From Betaproteobacteria bacterium (GTDB lineage Bacteria; Pseudomonadota; Gammaproteobacteria; Burkholderiales; SG8-41): a DNA stretch of 10,602 bases. The notes under the pieces were generated by a model. It did not search any database. It saw only the letters and a list, made by a program, of their open reading frames with translations, and was not told the origin of the DNA. Below are positions 5,687-10,602 of the stretch, in pieces (the stretch's first letter is position 1; each line of letters opens with the position of its first letter). Both the position numbers and the translations under genes were made by a program. The DNA lies in the NCBI GenBank assembly GCA_021732805.1, contig JAKFUJ010000176.1, forward strand, positions 1 to 10,602, in the 5' to 3' direction.

Positions 5687-8562
5687 TGAAGGAATCCCGC
5701 GGTACCTCTTTGCTGTTCGGCGCCAACGCGCCGTTTGTCGAGGGCCTCTACGAGCAGTACCTGAAGGATCCGCAGTCGGTGGAGGTGCGCTGGCGCGGTT
5801 ATTTCGACGAACTGCAGAAGCTCGACGACGGCCCGGCCGATGTCGCGCATTCGGAAGTGCAGCAGCATTTTGTCGATCTTGCCCGCAACCGGCGCGCGGT
5901 CAGCAGCGGGGCGGCGGCGGCGCAGAACATGCAGAAGCAGTTTGCAGTGATGCAGCTGATTTCGGCGTACCGATTCCAGGGCAACCGGGTTGCCGACATC
6001 GATCCGCTGAAGCGCATCATTGAGGCGCCGGTGATTGCCGAGCTGGATCCCGCGCACTACGGCCTCAGCGAACAGGACATGGACACGGTGTTCGACACCG
6101 GCACGCTGCACGGCCCGGCCAAGGCGCCGCTGCGCGACATCATGCAGGCGCTGCGCGACACGTATTGCCGCAGCATTGGCGTCGAATACATGTACATGTC
6201 CGATATCCCGCAGAAGCGCTGGATGTCGGAGCGGCTGGAACCGACGCACGGCCGGCCGAATTACGATGCCGCCTACAAAAAGCATCTGCTCGACCGGCTG
6301 ACGGCGGCGGATACGCTGGAGAAATACCTCAACGCCAAATATGTCGGCCAGACGCGGTTTTCACTGGAAGGCGGCGATGGCCTGATTCCGATGCTGGACC
6401 ACCTGCTGCAGCATGCCGGAAAAAACGGCGTGCAGGAAATGGTGATCGGCATGGCGCACCGCGGCCGGCTCAATGTGCTGGTCAACACGCTGGGCAAGAT
6501 GCCCGCCGACCTGTTCTCGTCGTTTGAGGGCAAGCAGCAGGCCGATGTACTCGCCGGAGACGTCAAATACCACGATGGTTTTTCGTCGAACGTGATGACC
6601 CCGGGCGGCCCGATGCATGTCACGGTCGCGTTCAACCCGTCCCACCTCGAGATCGTCAACCCGGTGGTCGAAGGTTCGGTGCGCGCGCGCCAGCACCGGC
6701 GCAAGGACCACAGCGGCGCGCAGGTGATGCCGATCCTGATTCATGGCGATGCCGCTTTTGCCGGGCAGGGCGTGATTCAGGAAGTGCTCAATTTCGCGGA
6801 AACCCGCGGTTTTGGCACCGGCGGCACGGTGCACATCATCATCAACAATCAGATCGGTTTCACCACTTCGGATCCGCGCGACGCGCGCTCATCACTGTAT
6901 TGCTCGGACGTGGTGAAAATGCTCGAAGTGCCGATTTTCCATGTCAATGGCGACGATCCCGAAGCCATCGCCTTTGTCACCGAAATCGCGCTTGATTACC
7001 GCAGCAAATTCCGCAAGGACGTGGTGATCGACCTGATGTGTTATCGCCGCTTGGGCCACAACGAGCAGGACGAGCCGATGGTGACGCAGCCGCTGATGTA
7101 CCGGCGCATCCATACCCACCCGACGCCACGCAAGGTCTACGCCGACCGGCTGATCGCCGAGGGCGTGGTCACCGAGGCCGAAGCCGACCAGATGGTTGCC
7201 GTATTCCGCGATGCACTGGATCGCGGCTATCACACCAACAAGACCATCCTGTCCAACTACAAACCGCCGTTCGAAGCCGACTGGAGCCCGTACAAGGGCA
7301 CCAAGTGGAACGAGAACGACGACACCCGCCTGCCGCTGGAGAAACTGCAGGCCCTGGCGCGCAAGGTCTGCGAAGTGCCGGCCCATATCAAGGTGCATCC
7401 GCGGGTCGAGAAAATCATGCAGGACCGCCGGCTGATGGCTGAAGGCAAGCTGCCGCTGGACTGGGGCATGGCGGAGACGCTGGCCTATGCGACGCTGCTG
7501 ACCGAAGGCTACTCGGTGCGGCTGTGTGGCCAGGATTCCGGCCGCGGCACTTTTTTCCATCGCCATGCCGTGCTGCACGACCAGAACCGCGAGCGCTGGG
7601 ACCAGGGCACTTATGTGCCCCTGCAGCATCTGGCGCCGGACCAGAGCGATTTTGTCGTCATCGATTCGGTGCTGTCGGAAGAGGCGGTGATCGGTTTTGA
7701 ATACGGTTATGCGACCTCCGGTCCGAAAGAGCTGGTGATCTGGGAGGCGCAGTACGGCGACTTCGTCAACGGCGCCCAGGTGGTCATCGACCAGTTCATC
7801 GCTTCGGGTGAGGTGAAGTGGGGCCGCCTGTGCGGGCTGACGATGATGCTGCCGCACGGTTACGAAGGCGCGGGTCCCGAACATTCGTCGGGTCGTATTG
7901 AGCGTTTCCTGCAGCTCTGCGCGGACTACAACATGCAGGTTTGCGTGCCGGCGACACCGGTGCAGATGTATTACCTGCTGCGCCGGCAGATGGTGCGGCC
8001 GCATCGCAAGCCGCTGATTATTTTTTCGCCGAAAAGCCTGCTCCGCCACAAGGAATCGGTGTCGCCGCTGGAGGAATTCGCCAACGACAAGTTCAAACCG
8101 GTCAACGAGGACTGGGGTGCGCGCGAAATCGATCCGGAAAAAGTCGAGCGCGTGATTTTCTGCAGCGGCAAGGTCTATTACGACCTGCGTGCCGAGCGCC
8201 GCGCGCGCGGCACCGCCAATCTGCCGCTGGTGCGCATCGCGCAGATTTATCCGTTTGCGCACGAAGATTTCCGCGCGCAGATCGTGCGCTACAAGAACGC
8301 CAAGGAAATCGTCTGGTGCCAGGAAGAACCGCGCAACCAGGGTTCGTGGCGGCATATCCAGCATTACCTGATGCGCCATCTGTTGCCGCACCAGAAACTG
8401 TACTACGCCGGGCGTGATTCGTCGGCCTCGCCGGCCGCCGGTTACAAGTCCTTGCACGAAAAACAGCAGAAGGAACTCGTCGACCAGGCGCTGACCCTGG
8501 CGGGCGGCAGCCAGCCGCGCGCATTTGCACCGCGGCCCCTCGCCGAAGGCGAAGAGTTTTAA
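5683..8562 (+). CDS. sucA: 2-oxoglutarate dehydrogenase E1 component
   Basis: SucA (OdhA) is the thiamine-diphosphate decarboxylase of the 2-oxoglutarate dehydrogenase complex. It decarboxylates 2-oxoglutarate and passes the succinyl group to the lipoyl arm of SucB. At 959 residues it is slightly longer than the 933-residue E. coli enzyme. The N-terminal E2-binding segment LFGANAPFVEGLYEQYL is at 11-27. Active-site motifs follow: GMAHRGRLNVL (His259), YHDGFSS (His297), GDAAFAGQG (355-363), NNQIGF (389-393 region, ThDP/Mg) and NGDDPEA (422-428). The C-terminal half has the transketolase-like pyrimidine-binding domain with GQDSGRGTFFHRHA and a final E1-type domain. The start is the third ATG of a 17-bp repeat; an in-frame stop at 5650 rules out a longer N-terminus, though the adjacent ATG at 5686 is possible. 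Two tiny ORFs end at this start. Confidence 0.98.
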   Translation: MMKESRGTSLLFGANAPFVEGLYEQYLKDPQSVEVRWRGYFDELQKLDDGPADVAHSEVQQHFVDLARNRRAVSSGAAAAQNMQKQFAVMQLISAYRFQGNRVADIDPLKRIIEAPVIAELDPAHYGLSEQDMDTVFDTGTLHGPAKAPLRDIMQALRDTYCRSIGVEYMYMSDIPQKRWMSERLEPTHGRPNYDAAYKKHLLDRLTAADTLEKYLNAKYVGQTRFSLEGGDGLIPMLDHLLQHAGKNGVQEMVIGMAHRGRLNVLVNTLGKMPADLFSSFEGKQQADVLAGDVKYHDGFSSNVMTPGGPMHVTVAFNPSHLEIVNPVVEGSVRARQHRRKDHSGAQVMPILIHGDAAFAGQGVIQEVLNFAETRGFGTGGTVHIIINNQIGFTTSDPRDARSSLYCSDVVKMLEVPIFHVNGDDPEAIAFVTEIALDYRSKFRKDVVIDLMCYRRLGHNEQDEPMVTQPLMYRRIHTHPTPRKVYADRLIAEGVVTEAEADQMVAVFRDALDRGYHTNKTILSNYKPPFEADWSPYKGTKWNENDDTRLPLEKLQALARKVCEVPAHIKVHPRVEKIMQDRRLMAEGKLPLDWGMAETLAYATLLTEGYSVRLCGQDSGRGTFFHRHAVLHDQNRERWDQGTYVPLQHLAPDQSDFVVIDSVLSEEAVIGFEYGYATSGPKELVIWEAQYGDFVNGAQVVIDQFIASGEVKWGRLCGLTMMLPHGYEGAGPEHSSGRIERFLQLCADYNMQVCVPATPVQMYYLLRRQMVRPHRKPLIIFSPKSLLRHKESVSPLEEFANDKFKPVNEDWGAREIDPEKVERVIFCSGKVYYDLRAERRARGTANLPLVRIAQIYPFAHEDFRAQIVRYKNAKEIVWCQEEPRNQGSWRHIQHYLMRHLLPHQKLYYAGRDSSASPAAGYKSLHEKQQKELVDQALTLAGGSQPRAFAPRPLAEGEEF

Positions 8563-8617
8563 GTGCAAAGCCAAAGTTTATAATTATTCAATTAAATCAA
8601 ATAGTTATGGAGTCATC
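8563..8617 (+). promoter_or_regulatory. AT-rich sucA-sucB spacer with a possible internal promoter
   Basis: This 55-bp spacer has only 15 G or C bases (27%), in sharp contrast with the flanking genes. It contains a perfect TATAAT at 8579-8584. The upstream -35 candidate is weak (TTTTAA at 8557-8562, 16-bp gap, three of six matches). GGAG at 8609-8612 is the sucB ribosome site. An internal promoter or an unstructured translation enhancer for sucB are both reasonable readings. Confidence 0.4.
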
Positions 8618-9859
8618 ATGCTTGTCGATGTGAAAGTGCCCCAACTTTCGGAATCCGTGGCCGAGGCGACACTGGTGTCGTGGCACAAAAAAACCGGCGA
8701 ATACGTCAAGCGTGACGAGAACCTGGTGGATATCGAGACCGACAAGGTCGTGCTCGAAACCCCGGCGCCGCAGGCCGGCGTGCTGGTGAAAATCGTCAAG
8801 GTCGACGGTGGCACGGTCACCAGCAACGAAGTCATCGCAACCATTGACACTGAAGCCAAGCCTGAAGAGGGCAAGGCAGAGAAAGCGGAAGCGGCCCCCG
8901 CTGCAGCAAAAGAGAAAGAAACAAAAAACCCTGTCAAAGCGGCGACAGGTTCTCCGGCCATGCCCTCTGCGCAGAAACTGGCTGCGGAAAAGAATATCGA
9001 TACCGGCGCCATCAGCGGCACCGGCCGCGGTGGGCGCGTTACCAAAGGCGATGTGCTGCAGGTGGCAGAGAGCGAGGCGAAAGCTCCGACGCCGACTGCT
9101 GCCACTGCCACGGCACCGTCCCGAGCGATGCCGAGCGTTGATCTGGGAGATCTCGATGATCGTCCCGAACAACGGGTGCCGATGTCGCGGCTGCGCGCGC
9201 GTATTGCCGAACGCCTGGTGCAATCGCAGTCCACTGCGGCGATCCTGACCACATTCAACGAAGTCAACATGCAGCCGGTGATGGCGCTGCGCAACAAGTA
9301 CAAGGACAAGTTCGAGAAGGAGCATGGCGTCAAGCTCGGCTTCATGTCCTTTTTCGTCAAGGCGGCCGTGCATGCACTGAAAAAATACCCGCTGGTCAAC
9401 GCCTCGATTGACGGCAATGACATCATTTATCACGGCTATCACGACATCGGCATCGCTGTCGGCAGCCCGCGCGGGCTGGTGGTGCCTATCCTGCGCAACT
9501 GCGACCAGTTGAGCCTCGCCGACATCGAGAAACAGATCGCCGAGTTCGGCAAACGCGCGCAGGACGGCAAACTGACGATGGAGGAATTGACGGGCGGTAC
9601 GTTCTCGATTTCCAACGGCGGGGTGTTCGGCTCGATGCTGTCGACGCCGATCATCAATCCGCCGCAAAGCGCGATTCTCGGTGTGCATGCCACCAAGGAG
9701 CGCCCGGTAGTCGAAGACGGCCAGATCGTGATCCGGCCGATGAATTACCTCGCACTGTCCTATGACCACCGCATCATCGACGGCCGCGAAGCCGTGCTGT
9801 CGCTGGTGGCGATGAAAGAAGCGCTGGAGGACCCGGCGCGCTTGTTGCTGGATATCTGA
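8618..9859 (+). CDS. sucB: dihydrolipoyllysine-residue succinyltransferase (E2 of 2-oxoglutarate dehydrogenase)
   Basis: SucB (OdhB) is the core of the 2-oxoglutarate dehydrogenase complex. It accepts the succinyl group on lipoyl-lysine and transfers it to CoA. The 413 residues give one lipoyl domain (about 2-77) with lipoylated Lys43 in DIETDKVVLE, then an Ala/Lys/Glu/Pro-rich flexible linker (about 79-112). A peripheral-subunit-binding domain for E1/E3 follows (about 115-149, MPSAQKLAAEKNIDTG and GTGRGGRVTKGDV), then a second Ala/Pro/Thr linker. The acyltransferase domain begins near 185 and holds the catalytic His384 and Asp388 in SYDHRIIDGREAV. The frame is open 31 codons further upstream, into sucA, but that extension is not family-like. 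ATG 8618 is preceded by GGAG at 8609-8612 and begins directly with the lipoyl domain, so it is the start. Confidence 0.97.
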   Translation: MLVDVKVPQLSESVAEATLVSWHKKTGEYVKRDENLVDIETDKVVLETPAPQAGVLVKIVKVDGGTVTSNEVIATIDTEAKPEEGKAEKAEAAPAAAKEKETKNPVKAATGSPAMPSAQKLAAEKNIDTGAISGTGRGGRVTKGDVLQVAESEAKAPTPTAATATAPSRAMPSVDLGDLDDRPEQRVPMSRLRARIAERLVQSQSTAAILTTFNEVNMQPVMALRNKYKDKFEKEHGVKLGFMSFFVKAAVHALKKYPLVNASIDGNDIIYHGYHDIGIAVGSPRGLVVPILRNCDQLSLADIEKQIAEFGKRAQDGKLTMEELTGGTFSISNGGVFGSMLSTPIINPPQSAILGVHATKERPVVEDGQIVIRPMNYLALSYDHRIIDGREAVLSLVAMKEALEDPARLLLDI

Positions 9860-9863
9860 GGCT

Positions 9864-9946
9864 GTGAAACGTGATGCTGGTGGCGTGAAACGTGAAACGT
9901 CCAACCCGCACTGCTTGCGTTTCACATTTCACGTTTCACATTTCAC
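9864..9946. repeat. heptamer repeat cluster GTGAAAC / GTTTCAC between sucB and lpdA
   Basis: GTGAAAC occurs at 9864-9870 and twice in tandem at 9885-9898. The complement follows as four contiguous heptamers at 9919-9946, alternating GTTTCAC, ATTTCAC, GTTTCAC, ATTTCAC. The block 9884-9899 can pair with 9918-9933 over 16 positions with one mismatch, leaving an 18-base loop. A shifted pairing with the second pair of heptamers (9932-9947) is also possible. The 98-bp spacer is almost entirely this repeat. Confidence 0.85.
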
Positions 9947-9947
9947 G

Positions 9948-9957
9948 GTTCTAGAAC
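9948..9957. repeat. 10-bp perfect palindrome abutting the lpdA start
   Basis: GTTCTAGAAC reads the same on both strands and ends on the base before the lpdA ATG. It includes the CTAG tetramer, which is under-represented in many proteobacterial genomes. It occupies the place where a ribosome-binding site would be expected. It could be an operator or a chance palindrome. Confidence 0.5.
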
Positions 9958-10602
9958 ATGTCAAAATCATTTGATGTCGTCGTCATCGGCGCCGGTCCCG
10001 GCGGTTACATTGCGGCGATCCGCGCCGCGCAACTGGGCATGCAGGTCGCCTGCATCGACGAGTGGAGCACGCCGGAAGGCAAACCCGCGCCGGGCGGCAC
10101 CTGCACCAACGTCGGCTGCATACCGTCGAAGGCGCTGCTGCAGTCGTCGGAAAATTTTGATCATGCCGGCCATGCATTTGCCGAACACGGCATCCAGGTC
10201 AAGGGTCTGTCGATGGACGTTGCGCAGATGCTCAAGCGCAAGGATAAAGTTGTAAAACAAAATAATGACGGCATCCTCTATCTGTTCAAGAAAAACAAGG
10301 TCACGTTTTTCCATGGCACCGGTGCTTTTGCCGGCGGCGTTGAAGGCGCCTGGCAGGTCCAGGTGTCGGGTAAAAGCGCAGAAGTGCTGACCGCCAAACA
10401 CGTAATCATTGCCACCGGTTCCAATCCGCGCGCGCTGCCCGATGTGCCGTACGACAACAAACTGGTGCTCGACAACGCCGGTGCCCTGGCGATTGCCGAT
10501 ACCCCGAAAAAACTCGGTGTGATCGGCGCCGGCGTGATCGGCCTCGAAATGGGCAGCGTCTGGCGGCGGCTGGGCGCCGAAGTCACCGTGCTTGAAGCGC
10601 TG
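9958..10602 (+). CDS. lpdA: dihydrolipoyl dehydrogenase (E3), N-terminal part (runs off right edge)
   Basis: This FAD enzyme reoxidises the dihydrolipoyl arm of SucB using NAD+. The 215 visible codons cover the FAD domain and the start of the NAD domain. The FAD-binding loop VVVIGAGPGGYIAA is at 7-20. The redox disulfide is Cys49-Cys54 in GGTCTNVGCIPSK. ATGS at 152-155 closes the FAD domain, and GVIGAGVIGLEMGS (187-200) is the NAD-binding loop. The stretch EGKPAPGG before the disulfide is longer than in E. coli Lpd and is typical, as I recall, of betaproteobacterial E3 linked to the 2-oxoglutarate complex. The start MSKSFDVVVIGAG fits the family, but no Shine-Dalgarno sequence is visible: the bases before ATG are a palindrome and a heptamer repeat. 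The dimerisation domain with the catalytic His-Glu pair lies outside the window. Confidence 0.96.
   Translation, partial: MSKSFDVVVIGAGPGGYIAAIRAAQLGMQVACIDEWSTPEGKPAPGGTCTNVGCIPSKALLQSSENFDHAGHAFAEHGIQVKGLSMDVAQMLKRKDKVVKQNNDGILYLFKKNKVTFFHGTGAFAGGVEGAWQVQVSGKSAEVLTAKHVIIATGSNPRALPDVPYDNKLVLDNAGALAIADTPKKLGVIGAGVIGLEMGSVWRRLGAEVTVLEAL

Noticed and set aside
6892..8574. 560-codon open frame on the minus strand opposite sucA
   Set aside because: Same pattern as the frame opposite sdhA: a compositional shadow of sucA, with no recognisable motif.
8525..8617. N-terminal extension of SucB by 31 residues
   Set aside because: The extra residues are basic, overlap the end of sucA and precede the lipoyl domain, which normally begins right at the N-terminus. 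GGAG upstream of 8618 supports the shorter form.
8597..9925. 442-codon open frame on the minus strand opposite sucB
   Set aside because: It lies opposite a fully supported sucB, and its translation is low-complexity and rich in Arg, His and Phe. Its start falls in the heptamer repeat.
9864..9946. CRISPR array
   Set aside because: The repeats are 7 bp, contiguous and in both orientations, without unique spacers of 30 bp or so, and no cas genes are present.

Overview
The window is a core-metabolism locus from a proteobacterium, most likely a betaproteobacterium. The evidence is the moderately high GC content, the gene order, the type of malate dehydrogenase N-terminus, and the LpdA N-terminus with a Pro/Gly-rich stretch before a CTNVGC disulfide motif. 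I would guess Nitrosomonadales, Rhodocyclales or Burkholderiales but cannot settle the order from sequence alone. I see no mobile element, CRISPR array, tRNA, rRNA or recognisable sign of horizontal transfer, and no previously undescribed system. The unusual material is in the spacers between genes.

Layout. At the left edge the 5' part of mdh (malate dehydrogenase) runs leftward on the minus strand behind a good sigma-70-type promoter. A roughly 530-bp divergent spacer without a convincing gene follows. From 695 onward everything is on the plus strand: sdhC, sdhD, sdhA, sdhB (the four subunits of succinate:quinone oxidoreductase), sdhE (its flavinylation factor), gltA (citrate synthase), sucA and sucB (E1 and E2 of 2-oxoglutarate dehydrogenase) and the first 215 codons of lpdA (its E3), which runs off the right edge.

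How the genes work together. Citrate synthase starts the cycle, and the SucA/SucB/LpdA complex converts 2-oxoglutarate to succinyl-CoA. SdhCDAB oxidises succinate and passes electrons to quinone, and Mdh regenerates oxaloacetate. SdhE attaches FAD to SdhA. Catalytic and cofactor residues that I checked are present in every gene, so the set looks functional. Aconitase, isocitrate dehydrogenase, succinyl-CoA synthetase and fumarase are not in this window.

Spacers. Three of the within-operon spacers carry short tandem repeats next to a start codon. They are a 13-bp unit before sdhB, a 17-bp unit before sucA and a 7-bp unit before lpdA. The sucA repeat is the most interesting: each copy contains a Shine-Dalgarno-like AGGTG and an ATG, giving two tiny ORFs chained by ATGA overlaps into the sucA start. 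The sucA-sucB spacer is an AT-rich island with a perfect TATAAT. lpdA has no visible Shine-Dalgarno sequence, and a 10-bp palindrome abuts its ATG.
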